Of a stretch of DNA of 20,788 nucleotides, positions 12,251 to 19,083 are shown one piece after another. The notes below the pieces were generated by a model. That model was not told the DNA's origin. It ran no database searches and saw only the letters and a list, made by a program, of their open reading frames with translations. The stretch comes from a virus: positions 1 to 20,788 of IMG/VR virus record IMGVR_UViG_3300047557_002184; one strand, 5' to 3'. A program made the translations under genes and the position numbers. Position 1 is the stretch's first letter. Every line of letters starts with the position of its first letter.

Positions 12251-12832
12251 TTAGGCCACCTGCTGAACGGTGACTAGCATTGATGGAATCGCCGGATAAA
12301 GAGCAGTCGATGGTAAGTGCTCAAGCGTCACATCTAAGCTCTCAGGTAACCAATAAAGCTGAACATAATCAGCAGAATTGAGTTGGAAGAAAAAGTTCCA
12401 AGCCGCGACTTGGTAGCCAAAAATTCCTGCGCTTTTTCTTGCCGGAATGGTCACATTGGTAGCTGAATTTGCTACATCCGTTCCGTTGACCTTGACCCAA
12501 ATCGTTACGATCTGCTGAGCGTTTGAGACATTTTTAAACTGTGCGCTAAATTGAACATCGTAAATTCCGGTGTTTGGCACCGTTAATTTACTGTTATCGA
12601 CAAGCGTCACACCGTCAGAGATATCTTGGGTGTTATAGGTAATCGCAGTTCCTGCGGTAAGGCTACCCGTCTGATCTGTAGAATCGCTCCATGAACCATA
12701 CGCTCGGTTGTAAGCAATGATGTCGCCAACAGTCGTCTTTTTGTTATCACCGCTTTGCACGATCGGAACTAACTCTGCCCCGGTCAGGGGAAGAGCTGCT
12801 GCGGTCATGGCTGAGATTTTGGTATCTGCCAT
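12251..12832 (-). CDS. Virion protein: fiber-anchor N-terminus plus C1q/jelly-roll-like domain
   Basis: 193 residues. Residues 1-40 (MADTKISAMTAAALPLTGAE, LVPIVQSGDNKKTTVGDII) are the same module that begins the 938-residue fiber. Residues about 60-193 are a beta-sandwich with GIYDVQFSAQFKN (89-101), TIWVKVNGTDVANSATNVTI (110-129) and AAWNFFFQLNSADYVQLYW (143-161). This order is characteristic of C1q/TNF-like heads on phage fibers and adhesins, usually trimeric. It is likely a short spike or head/tail decoration that binds a surface ligand. Spacing to both neighbours is zero to one base. No S74 domain or enzyme motif is seen. Confidence 0.75.
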   Translation of the reverse strand: MADTKISAMTAAALPLTGAELVPIVQSGDNKKTTVGDIIAYNRAYGSWSDSTDQTGSLTAGTAITYNTQDISDGVTLVDNSKLTVPNTGIYDVQFSAQFKNVSNAQQIVTIWVKVNGTDVANSATNVTIPARKSAGIFGYQVAAWNFFFQLNSADYVQLYWLPESLDVTLEHLPSTALYPAIPSMLVTVQQVA

Positions 12833-13054
12833 TTAAGACTCCAACTCAATTTTGTCGTCGTTTTCCTGAAGGACATAACCGGAGTCTTCCATCAGGATGT
12901 AATACGGTCCTGCAGCTATTGGGCCGCGGACAATTACTGACTGCCCGCCAACATCATTGCCGTACCCGTTATGGGCATCGGCAACAACGCCATCAGCCAA
13001 ACCAGGAAAGGTATTGGCAAAATTTGCTACGCCCTCAAAGCCAACTTGGGCCAT
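12833..13054 (-). CDS. Small conserved virion-region protein
   Basis: 73 residues, start overlapping the previous stop (TAATG). The first half is Gly/Ala-rich with NDVGGQSVIVRGPIAAG; the end has paired short strands, YYILMEDSGYVLQENDDKIE, a type of I-L-x-E-D-G / L-Q-E-N-x-D motif I have seen at the ends of several phage structural proteins. No enzyme motif or membrane segment. It is probably a minor structural protein; function unknown. Confidence 0.55.
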   Translation of the reverse strand: MAQVGFEGVANFANTFPGLADGVVADAHNGYGNDVGGQSVIVRGPIAAGPYYILMEDSGYVLQENDDKIELES

Positions 13055-13359
13055 TAAGCGATACCCGACTGCAGGAGCTTTAAGGTCACGGTGCCATCAC
13101 CCGAATTCATGGTGATACGGATTGCCGTTACCGGGAAAGCGTAGTTGCCATCAGCATTTGCAATCGCGGCCGCTACCGTAGGATGCGGAAACCAAGTTGA
13201 AAAGCTGCCTGCGGGATCATCGAATGTATGCTGAACCGTGTAATTAACGGTGCCGCTCTTGATTACCCCGAACCCGACATTAAACGGGTTGGTATTGGTA
13301 TTCATTACGATCGGGGTGCTTGATCCGACGCCGGTTTGAGAAACAGTTTGTAATTTCAT
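13054..13359 (-). CDS. Small beta-rich structural protein
   Basis: 101 residues of almost purely beta character: TPIVMNTNTNPFNVGFGVIK, TVNYTVQHTFDDPAGSFSTW, VTAIRITMNSGDGTVTLKLL. The pattern of Gly/Thr-rich strands with VQHTFDDP is one I know from small virion proteins of aquatic phages, mostly of unknown place in the particle. Its ribosome site (AAGGACC) follows immediately after a terminator-like hairpin, so its expression depends on read-through. No catalytic motif. Confidence 0.6.
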   Translation of the reverse strand: MKLQTVSQTGVGSSTPIVMNTNTNPFNVGFGVIKSGTVNYTVQHTFDDPAGSFSTWFPHPTVAAAIANADGNYAFPVTAIRITMNSGDGTVTLKLLQSGIA

Positions 13360-13371
13360 CTTTTGGTCCTT

Positions 13372-13395
13372 AAAAAGCGGGGGCTTTCGCCCCCA
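13372..13395 (-). terminator. Intrinsic terminator-like hairpin after the head module
   Basis: On the minus strand GGGGGC-GAAA-GCCCCC (stem at 13379-13394, GNRA tetraloop) is followed by GC and a run of five T. It begins a few bases after the stop of the Gly/Lys repeat gene and ends just before the ribosome site of the next gene. No room exists for a separate promoter, so it is probably a partial terminator that lowers expression of downstream genes, comparable in place to the terminator after the T7 capsid gene. Confidence 0.8.
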
Positions 13396-13401
13396 CCTTA
13401 T

Positions 13402-14316
13402 TTAGCACGAACCGCCGTTCCGCATTTTCTTTCCGTATTTGCTGTAAATCTCTACATCTTTAGATTTAGCAGCCTTCATGGCCGGTGCATTCTCCTTGTC
13501 AAACATCTTTGTAAGACGTTTTTCAGCAGGAGTCATGACCATGCCACCTTTTTTGAAGCTTCCGGAAAGTTGAGTAATGCTTACGGGCGCAGACGGTTTT
13601 TTATGACCCTGGGGCATTGCTTCCGCCTTGCCTGAGTCATTCACCGCTCCGCCCTTAGCATACTTTTTTGCGGCACCGCCTTTCTTGTAGCCACCGCCGT
13701 TGCCAAGCTTCACACCACCGGTTTTAGCCGGTGAATGATCAGGCTTGGTTGTAACCATCTTGGTGTTTTTGTATTCACCCGCGTCACGCGAACCCTCTTG
13801 CTCGGTGATGATTCCGCCTTTGGCATACTTCTTTACTTTGCCGCCGTGCTTGTAACCACCTTGGCCGTAGACTACGCCACCGGTTGCATACCCACCTTGA
13901 CCCTTGACCACACCGCCGGTTTTGAGACCCTTGTGAGCCTTGGAAGCTGGCTTATCGGCGTGTTCCTTGAGTTTTTTCTCAGTGGACGCCATTTTGGCCA
14001 TTTCCATCTTGTGCTCTTTTTTGGTCTCGCCACCCTCTTTCATCACCTGACCGGCTGATCCAACCGGAGCTGCAGGAGCAGCGCCAGACGGACGCATCTT
14101 CATCATGCGACGACGAGCGGCTAGAGTAGGACGCATCGGGGGCGCACCAGCGGGCATACCGCCAGTAGCTGGCATTCCTGCGGGGGCAGGAGTAGCCGTC
14201 GGAGCCAGGGCTCCGCCCATCTGCATCTTCTTCTCTACCTTGCCACCTTTTTTGAGCTTGAGCTCAACGGAAGGCTCCGTAGTCATCATCTTGACCATTG
14301 GTTTGAACTGACCCAT
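13402..14316 (-). CDS. Gly/Lys-rich repeat protein of unknown function
   Basis: 304 residues, very basic and low-complexity. The first third has a Met/Pro/Ala-rich stretch (37-90) containing AARRRMMKMRP. Residues about 131-223 hold repeats: TGGVVKGQGGYATGGVVYGQ (133-152), KHGGKVKKYAKGG (156-168) and KKGGAAKKYAKGG (211-223). The tail has SFKKGGMVMTPAEKRL and ends KYGKKMRNGGSC, with a single terminal Cys. I know similar K-K-x-A-K-G-G proteins from uncultured aquatic phages, without known function. The gene lies directly after capsid and beta-helix genes and is bracketed by two hairpins, which suggests a distinct transcript level or stability. Binding DNA inside the head, or holding it during packaging, is a plausible inference from charge; nothing proves it. 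Confidence 0.72.
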   Translation of the reverse strand: MGQFKPMVKMMTTEPSVELKLKKGGKVEKKMQMGGALAPTATPAPAGMPATGGMPAGAPPMRPTLAARRRMMKMRPSGAAPAAPVGSAGQVMKEGGETKKEHKMEMAKMASTEKKLKEHADKPASKAHKGLKTGGVVKGQGGYATGGVVYGQGGYKHGGKVKKYAKGGIITEQEGSRDAGEYKNTKMVTTKPDHSPAKTGGVKLGNGGGYKKGGAAKKYAKGGAVNDSGKAEAMPQGHKKPSAPVSITQLSGSFKKGGMVMTPAEKRLTKMFDKENAPAMKAAKSKDVEIYSKYGKKMRNGGSC

Positions 14317-14334
14317 ATCTGGCTCCTTAGGTTA

Positions 14335-14363
14335 GAACCCCGAGGGTTTCCCCCCGGGAGTTC
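14335..14363 (-). promoter_or_regulatory. Imperfect hairpin upstream of the Gly/Lys repeat gene
   Basis: On the minus strand GAACTCCCGGGG and CCCTCGGGGTTC pair (one mismatch, two G-U) around a GGAAA loop, starting one base after the stop of the beta-helix gene. No T run follows, so it is not a standard terminator. It may be an RNA-stability or processing hairpin at the 5' side of the repeat gene, whose ribosome site (AAGGAG) follows. Confidence 0.5.
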
Positions 14364-14364
14364 A

Positions 14365-15393
14365 TCAGGTCGGATTCACACCGATACCGCCGTCAGCCGC
14401 TGTCGGCGTGGGCATATCGATGTACATCTGACCACGGGTTGTAGCATCAGAGCCAAACTCGGTAATGCCCACCATCATCGTGTTTTGGAACACAACCTGG
14501 CCACCAGCCGAAGCTGCCATCGTGCCGAAAGCACTCAGGGTTGTGGAGGTCGAGCCCACGTTGTTGATGAATGAGCAGTTCTTGAACATTGCATAGCGGT
14601 CCATGCCGGAGGCAGTCGCTACGCTCAGTCCAATGGGAGTTGCGGCACTTGCTTGGAACGGGAACACGCAATCAATAAAGATATTGCGAGCCGTACCACC
14701 CGCCAGTTCAACCGTGGCGTTTGCAGCACCACGAGCTACCGTATCACCACCCAAAACGCAGTTGGTGAAGGTGTGCTCGCCGCCACCGTTTAGCTTTAAG
14801 GAGCGAGAGTTCGCGCCTGCAGCCGAGGTAGCGTCCGCCATACCGAAGATGTTGACGTTGCTATATGCGTTGCGTGAACCGGAATCGGTCCAAGCAATCA
14901 TGCCGTTGGCACCCGTGGAGAATCCACAGAATACCGACAGGTTAGCAAAGTAACAGCCGGAGGCGGTGACGTTGATAAACGCCAGACTATTGAAGGTTGC
15001 TTGGGTGTAGGTGCCCGTCGGAGGAGCAATACGCGCCCGCTGCGCCACCATAGTGGGAGCAGCCACACCGATGAGGTGCGTGGCGTTCTTGTTCCAATTC
15101 AGGGTGCCTGCAGTAGCACTTGAATCAATAGTTTGGGCCAAAGCGGTTGACAAACGTGCAGAGCCGGCAGAGCTGCCGTCGCCCATAAGGACGACGACAT
15201 CGTTATTACCGGCGGTGCATTTAGCTAAGGCGCCATACAGGGTTTTCAAAGGAAGTTCCGGAGTGCCTTCGTTACCATCAGCACCGTTTACAGGATCTAC
15301 GAAGTAGTAGTTGCCGGTAAAAGGAAGTCCACCAATGGTTCCGAGAACAGGCACACCAAAACTGGTAATCCCATTAGGGAAATTAGTCAGCAT
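14365..15393 (-). CDS. Beta-helix-like virion protein following the capsid gene
   Basis: 342 residues. It starts MLTNFPNGITSFGVPVLGTI, a recognisable N-terminus in phage virion proteins, then YYFVDPVNGADGNEGTPELP (29-48) and LKTLYGALAKC, the usual opening of pectate-lyase-like right-handed beta helices. The remainder shows regular short strands and Asn/Ser turns: SGCYFANLSVFCGFS, AYSNVNIFGM, HTFTNCVLGGD, RNIFIDCVF, YAMFKNCSFINN. No acidic catalytic cluster of a polysaccharide lyase is obvious, so a structural role is favoured. Ribosome site AGGAG lies near the ATG, right after the capsid stop. Position points to a head fiber or decoration; a tail spike is the alternative. Confidence 0.7.
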   Translation of the reverse strand: MLTNFPNGITSFGVPVLGTIGGLPFTGNYYFVDPVNGADGNEGTPELPLKTLYGALAKCTAGNNDVVVLMGDGSSAGSARLSTALAQTIDSSATAGTLNWNKNATHLIGVAAPTMVAQRARIAPPTGTYTQATFNSLAFINVTASGCYFANLSVFCGFSTGANGMIAWTDSGSRNAYSNVNIFGMADATSAAGANSRSLKLNGGGEHTFTNCVLGGDTVARGAANATVELAGGTARNIFIDCVFPFQASAATPIGLSVATASGMDRYAMFKNCSFINNVGSTSTTLSAFGTMAASAGGQVVFQNTMMVGITEFGSDATTRGQMYIDMPTPTAADGGIGVNPT

Positions 15394-15416
15394 GATTTTC
15401 TCCTGTTCTCAGACGA

Positions 15417-16331
15417 TTAAACACCCGGGGTTCCGTACATTGCACGAGGATCGGTAAAGCCGACGTCGTAACGCTCGGTGGCCTTGTACCGCATGGTGTC
15501 GGTCTCAAAGTCACCTTCCATGGTCTTCTCCAGACCACGGCGCATCATCAGCTTCATGCCCTCAGGAGCATCCGTCTGCACCCACCATGCAGTCGCAGAG
15601 GTCAGACGCGACAGAACAGCGGCACCCTCGTCGAGCAGTCCGATGGACTTGATCGGGTTGATGTCGTTGTTTGCGTTACCAGCGCGAAGCACGGACTTCA
15701 GCAGAACCTCAGCTTGGAAGACGTTGCCCGGAGCCACCACCAGTTGGCGGGGAACCAAACGGATCTTCTTGCCGTTGTTGTCTACTGCCTGACGGATCTG
15801 GATGAGCATCTGCTCAAGCGAGGTCTGTGACAGGTTAGCAGGCGTGGTCAGCAGGTTGCTGAAGGTGCCGTTTACGATCGGGTGCGAAGCGGAGTTCAGT
15901 TGAACGCCATCGCCACCGGGGTAAGCGGAGTTAAATGCACGGTTGAGCACGTTCGCGCACAGGGTCTCCTTGGTCTCAATCAGGGACTGAGCGAGGTGAC
16001 GTGCGTAAACTTGGCCGATACGGATATGGTCGCCGTCTTCCACCAGCACTTTGGTCAGGGCGAAGGCCAGGCCATACACCGAGTACACATAGCGCTTGAG
16101 GAAGAGAACACCACCCTGCTGATACGTTACCGGAGTACCGTCAGGCAGTTGAGGTGCTGCGCCAAATCCATAAAGGACCGGCTCTTCGTGATAGTTACGG
16201 GGAATACCTTGTTGCTCGCGGAAAACACGCGACCACTCATCGGTACGCTGATCATAGACTCCATCGAAGCATTCATTGAGAATTGGCTCAACTATGCTTC
16301 TAAAGTCGGTACTGCGCATCGGGGCTGCCAT
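15417..16331 (-). CDS. Major capsid protein (HK97 fold)
   Basis: 304 residues, typical for an HK97-fold capsid protein without protease domain. The N-terminal arm (1-45) is followed by an extended-loop region (PVLYGFGAAPQLPDG, GGVLFLKRYVYSVYGLAFAL, 73-92). A long spine-helix region is DHIRIGQVYARHLAQSLIET (101-120). P-domain/A-domain strands include KKIRLVPRQLVVAPG (188-202), FQAEVLLKS and a C-terminal DFETDTMRYKATERYDVGFT. It has the strongest ribosome binding site in the window, a full TAAGGAGG, which fits the most abundant virion protein. Scaffold, portal and co-chaperonin lie just upstream. It shows no cleavable pro-domain by eye, consistent with a separate scaffold protein. Confidence 0.88.
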   Translation of the reverse strand: MAAPMRSTDFRSIVEPILNECFDGVYDQRTDEWSRVFREQQGIPRNYHEEPVLYGFGAAPQLPDGTPVTYQQGGVLFLKRYVYSVYGLAFALTKVLVEDGDHIRIGQVYARHLAQSLIETKETLCANVLNRAFNSAYPGGDGVQLNSASHPIVNGTFSNLLTTPANLSQTSLEQMLIQIRQAVDNNGKKIRLVPRQLVVAPGNVFQAEVLLKSVLRAGNANNDINPIKSIGLLDEGAAVLSRLTSATAWWVQTDAPEGMKLMMRRGLEKTMEGDFETDTMRYKATERYDVGFTDPRAMYGTPGV

Positions 16332-16340
16332 GTTCTATGC

Positions 16341-16348
16341 CCTCCTTA
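16341..16348 (-). promoter_or_regulatory. Consensus Shine-Dalgarno of the major capsid gene
   Basis: The minus strand reads TAAGGAGG, fully complementary to the 16S rRNA 3' end, nine bases before the capsid ATG. Its TAA is also the stop codon of the preceding decoration-like gene, so termination and capsid initiation share the same bases. Confidence 0.8.
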
Positions 16349-16945
16349 AATAGCGTTGACAGTACCTGCGTACTGCGACTCGCTGATCTGAACCCGTACA
16401 ATCGTGTACGCATCTCCCCAAGCATTGTCGGGGTACGGAGCGATATCAATCACACGGCACTGCTTAGCGTTACCAGCGCCTGCGCCTGTGGTGCCGAGAG
16501 TGGCAGCCGACAGACCGGTGGTGGTTGAGCCAGCGGTTTCGTTGGTGATATCAAACTCATCGCCAACAGCGACCTGAGTCAGGGAACCTGCAGCCTGGAT
16601 CTCATAAACGATATTGGCATCTTGGTAGAAGTACGCAATTACCGAACCAACTTGGAACGACTCGTTGGCGGGCCAGTAGTTGCTTACACGACGACGGCCG
16701 GTGGCGTCAGTCCACTCAACACCCGCGAAGGCACCGAGGAACGGCTCACCTGTACCAGCAACTTCGATGTAGCCAGACGTGCTCATCTTGACGGGTTGGC
16801 CCTTCAAAATGTTGCTGGCATAACCGGCGGAGACATTTCCGCTAGTCGATACTGCTTGAATTCCGTTTGCAAGAGCGAAAGCGCGATCCAGACCAGAAGG
16901 ATGGAACGCGGGGCGCAGTCCAAACGGAGCAGAGGTAGCACTCAT
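16346..16945 (-). CDS. Probable capsid decoration / virion protein
   Basis: 199 residues, mostly beta. It starts MSATSAPFGLRPAFHPSG, continues with GYASNILKGQPVKMSTSGYI (41-60), EPFLGAFAGVEWTD (67-80), NYWPANESFQVGSVIAYFYQ (88-107) and ends DAYTIVRVQISESQYAG. 'P-F-G-L-R-P' starts and G-x-P-V-x-x-x-x-x-G blocks are seen in head decoration and minor capsid proteins; I recognise the type but not a named family. It lies directly before the capsid gene, and its stop forms part of the capsid ribosome site. ATG 16945 has TAAGGAG upstream. Role inferred from fold and place. Confidence 0.68.
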   Translation of the reverse strand: MSATSAPFGLRPAFHPSGLDRAFALANGIQAVSTSGNVSAGYASNILKGQPVKMSTSGYIEVAGTGEPFLGAFAGVEWTDATGRRRVSNYWPANESFQVGSVIAYFYQDANIVYEIQAAGSLTQVAVGDEFDITNETAGSTTTGLSAATLGTTGAGAGNAKQCRVIDIAPYPDNAWGDAYTIVRVQISESQYAGTVNAI

Positions 16946-16982
16946 TTCTTACTCCTTAATGGTTGATAAGCCCTCCCCTCTG

Positions 16983-17516
16983 TTAGAAAACAGGGGCAGG
17001 AAGGGGTTTGTCAATGTCGCCTAACCCCTCTCCCTCAACCTGTCCAAGCCTACGGCCTGAACTGTCGCGCCCTACTTGTTGCTCCGCATTCACCTTGATC
17101 TTGTTTGCTTCCTCAAGCGGTTGATCGTGGTGGAAATGGGTCATGATGTCCTGATAAAGCTCTTCAGGGATCTTGAATAGCAACATCTCGTTGCAAGCGA
17201 CATAACCAACGTACTCGCCAGCCTTTACGCGATAATTTTCAAACCCTTGTATCTCTTCGGCTTTCACCGGTACATACCCAAGTCGAATTCGCTTATCGAT
17301 ACTGTCGTAACTATTAGTGGTTGATAGCCAGCAGACGTGCCAGCCGGGAATGTGAGGCGCATTAGGCAGCGCACTTTGTGTCCATTCATCTTTAAACATC
17401 CTGCGACGCTCTTCGGATGATACGAACGAATCCTCTGGTGGCTTTCGGCTTGCGTCCTCACTTGAGCGAGTTTCGCGTGAACCAGAAGATAAAGATTTTT
17501 TGAGTCGAGAATCCAT
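16983..17516 (-). CDS. Conserved unknown protein of the head module
   Basis: 177 residues. The first 45 are charged and probably disordered (many Ser, Arg, Glu). The core (about 55-140) has GWHVCWLSTTNSYDSIDKRI, RLGYVPVKAEEIQGFENY, GEYVGYVACNEMLLFKIPEE and a helix YQDIMTHFHHDQPLEEANK. The tail is Gly/Arg-rich and ends in PLPAPVF. I have a sense of this core in other aquatic phages next to scaffold and capsid genes, without known function. No enzyme motif found. It starts three bases after the scaffold stop, with AAGGAGC upstream. Assembly factor or minor head protein are the likely roles. Confidence 0.65.
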   Translation of the reverse strand: MDSRLKKSLSSGSRETRSSEDASRKPPEDSFVSSEERRRMFKDEWTQSALPNAPHIPGWHVCWLSTTNSYDSIDKRIRLGYVPVKAEEIQGFENYRVKAGEYVGYVACNEMLLFKIPEELYQDIMTHFHHDQPLEEANKIKVNAEQQVGRDSSGRRLGQVEGEGLGDIDKPLPAPVF

Positions 17517-17519
17517 GAG

Positions 17520-18470
17520 TTAGCTCCTTTGTTGTTTGGCGTAATTGGCGTAACGAGCGATCATTTTTTTCTTCATGACCGGGTCGTCCCAAAAACCTGC
17601 ATCTTTCATCGCTTTTACCTGATCAGGTGTTAAGGTAAATGTCGTGCGGCTAGATCCGCCTCCCACTTCCCTTTCTGACCCGGTTACGACGCTTTTAGGA
17701 GCCCTCCTCACTTGGGGTTCTTCGGTTTCATCAGTATAAATGTGCGGCAATTTTCTCTGCAACCGACGATCTAGCTCATTCCAATATGACGGAGTTGCCG
17801 GGTTGTAACCTTCCTCAGCTAACTGCGTATCCAGTCGTTTGGCAATCCGAGAGTCCTCATCATCACCGTCTGGGTCATACCAAGGATTCTTTTCCATCCA
17901 CTGATATGCCAGGCGCTGAACCTCGGGTTCGGTTTTTGTCGATTGCGGAGCTGACTGCTCGGCACGGGATTTGGCCGATTGGATCATCTCCATCCGCTTT
18001 CGGGCGTTTTCATAAACCTCTTGGGCTTTTATAAACGCTTGGCCATCCGAGTTATCGGTGGCCTCTTTCATTTGGGCTCGGGCCCAATTTAGGCGAGTCT
18101 CCTCATCCCTCATAGCCTTATCGATTTGGGCTAGGTCTGAGGTGTGGGAGCGCTTCTCCAAGGCGGCCAAGCGCTCCATGAGCTCTTGATTCTGCCGCTG
18201 CAAAAAGACCAGTCGCTGGTCCTTTTCTTGGTTGACCTTTTTGATGTACTCCTTCTTTGCCTTCCTGCGGGCACGTCTTGCCTCCCGGACAGAGTCGGTA
18301 TCGTCTGGCTGATCCTCCTCTTCCTCGGCATCCCCGCCTTCAGCCATCTGAGGTTCTTTTTCCTCCTGAGCTTCTTCCTCAGGGAACATATCCTGCGGCC
18401 CCTCAACTATGACGGAGCCGTCCTTTTCCTCAGAAATCTTGATTTCTTCTTCTTTGGTTTCAGTAGTCAT
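17520..18470 (-). CDS. Capsid scaffolding protein
   Basis: 316 residues. It has a very acidic N-terminus (1-60, long Glu/Asp runs), a basic patch VREARRARRKAKKEYIKK (61-78) and a coiled coil (about 79-108, QRLVFLQRQNQELMERLAAL). A helical middle follows (112-172), then NPWYDPDGDDEDSRIAKRLD and PSYWNELDRRLQRKLPH (193-243). The C-terminus is a helix pair with TLTPDQVKAMKDAGFWDD and basic KKKMIARYANYAKQQ. Acidic, coiled-coil and basic-tail layout between portal and capsid genes is the hallmark of phage scaffolds, and the NPWYD...YWxELDRR...LPH block is familiar from scaffolds of other phages. The basic end would contact capsid subunits. It is expected to leave the head before DNA packaging. Confidence 0.82.
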   Translation of the reverse strand: MTTETKEEEIKISEEKDGSVIVEGPQDMFPEEEAQEEKEPQMAEGGDAEEEEDQPDDTDSVREARRARRKAKKEYIKKVNQEKDQRLVFLQRQNQELMERLAALEKRSHTSDLAQIDKAMRDEETRLNWARAQMKEATDNSDGQAFIKAQEVYENARKRMEMIQSAKSRAEQSAPQSTKTEPEVQRLAYQWMEKNPWYDPDGDDEDSRIAKRLDTQLAEEGYNPATPSYWNELDRRLQRKLPHIYTDETEEPQVRRAPKSVVTGSEREVGGGSSRTTFTLTPDQVKAMKDAGFWDDPVMKKKMIARYANYAKQQRS

Positions 18471-18479
18471 GGTTTACCC

Positions 18480-18914
18480 CTATACGAAGGCTTTCATGGC
18501 CAGAGGGTCGCCAGTAACCTTAGCGATGACCTCATGGTCGTTTAACACCATAAACAGGGCTTTTTCGTCGTCGAGCTGGCCAGGCACTGGCACTTCCCAA
18601 CGGTCTCCGCCCCACTTGGGAACCCTCAAATAGTCCCCAACCTCGCACCACGACCCTTCGGGCCACGGCTCCATGGTGTCGCGCTTTTTGAACGCCAGTG
18701 GGCCAATTTCAATGACTTTGGCCACCATGTTGTTCCACTTTTCGGTCTCCTTAGTCTCTTCGACCAGGATGATCCCCGCGCTAGTTGCCTTCTTTTTTGT
18801 GCGCCGCAACTGAACCAAAATACGGGCACCAAGAGGTTTTGCACCGGGGTCCACGCTCGGAAATGCCCAAGCCAATTCAGCTTCGCTAGAAGCTACCGGT
18901 TCATTCATCTTCAT
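18480..18914 (-). CDS. Phage GroES-like co-chaperonin
   Basis: 144 residues, longer than bacterial GroES (about 97). ATG 18914 has AGGA five bases upstream; the ATG one codon earlier is too close to it. After about 25 extra N-terminal residues comes PLGARILVQLRRTKKK (27-42), the usual first strand. The mobile loop follows, with SAGIILVEETKETEKW (45-60); its Ile-Ile-Leu (48-50) sits where GroES has the Ile-Val-Leu that docks onto GroEL. VAKVIEIGPLAF (64-75) precedes an enlarged roof-loop region (76-91, Pro/Trp-rich). GSWCEVGDYLRVPKWGGDRW (87-106) and LFMVLNDHEVIAKV (120-133) match the second half of GroES. Like T4 gp31 it would cap host GroEL to fold capsid protein; that partner is inferred from its place between portal and scaffold. 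It overlaps the preceding gene by 14 bases. Confidence 0.82.
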   Translation of the reverse strand: MKMNEPVASSEAELAWAFPSVDPGAKPLGARILVQLRRTKKKATSAGIILVEETKETEKWNNMVAKVIEIGPLAFKKRDTMEPWPEGSWCEVGDYLRVPKWGGDRWEVPVPGQLDDEKALFMVLNDHEVIAKVTGDPLAMKAFV

Positions 18915-19083
18915 CATCGTCCTTTAATAGACTGTTAAGAATGTCCAAAGACTCCTGTAGTCCTTGGTACTGGCCGACCAAACGCTGATAAGACTCCCAG
19001 TTCGCTACTCCGGTAGCGAGGGACGCGGCTATCTCAGCCTGCCTAGCCTTAATCGCGCCGATCAGATCGGAAGTTGTGTTCAT
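18901..19083 (-). CDS. Small helical acidic-tailed protein
   Basis: 60 residues, ATG 19083 in an ATGA overlap. Almost wholly helical with heptad-like spacing (SDLIGAIKARQAEIAASLAT, YQRLVGQYQGLQESLDILNS), ending in the acidic tail LLKDDDEDE. I recognise this as a frequent tiny gene near portal genes in related phages but know no function. No cysteine or membrane segment. A small assembly factor is possible. Confidence 0.6.
   Translation of the reverse strand: MNTTSDLIGAIKARQAEIAASLATGVANWESYQRLVGQYQGLQESLDILNSLLKDDDEDE

Noticed and set aside
14365-15393. Polysaccharide lyase or depolymerase activity of the beta-helix protein
   Set aside because: No clear catalytic acidic or basic cluster seen; place in the head module argues for structure rather than enzyme.
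16975-16996. Hairpin at the end of the conserved unknown gene's upstream junction (CCCC-TGTT paired with AACA-GA-GGGG)
   Set aside because: Stem has a two-base bulge, includes the region around the next gene's end, and has no T run; too weak to call a terminator.
18131-18406. 91-residue frame inside the scaffold gene (nested scaffold product)
   Set aside because: It is in another frame, Arg/Lys-rich because of the Glu-rich scaffold codons, and has no ribosome site; not an in-frame internal product.
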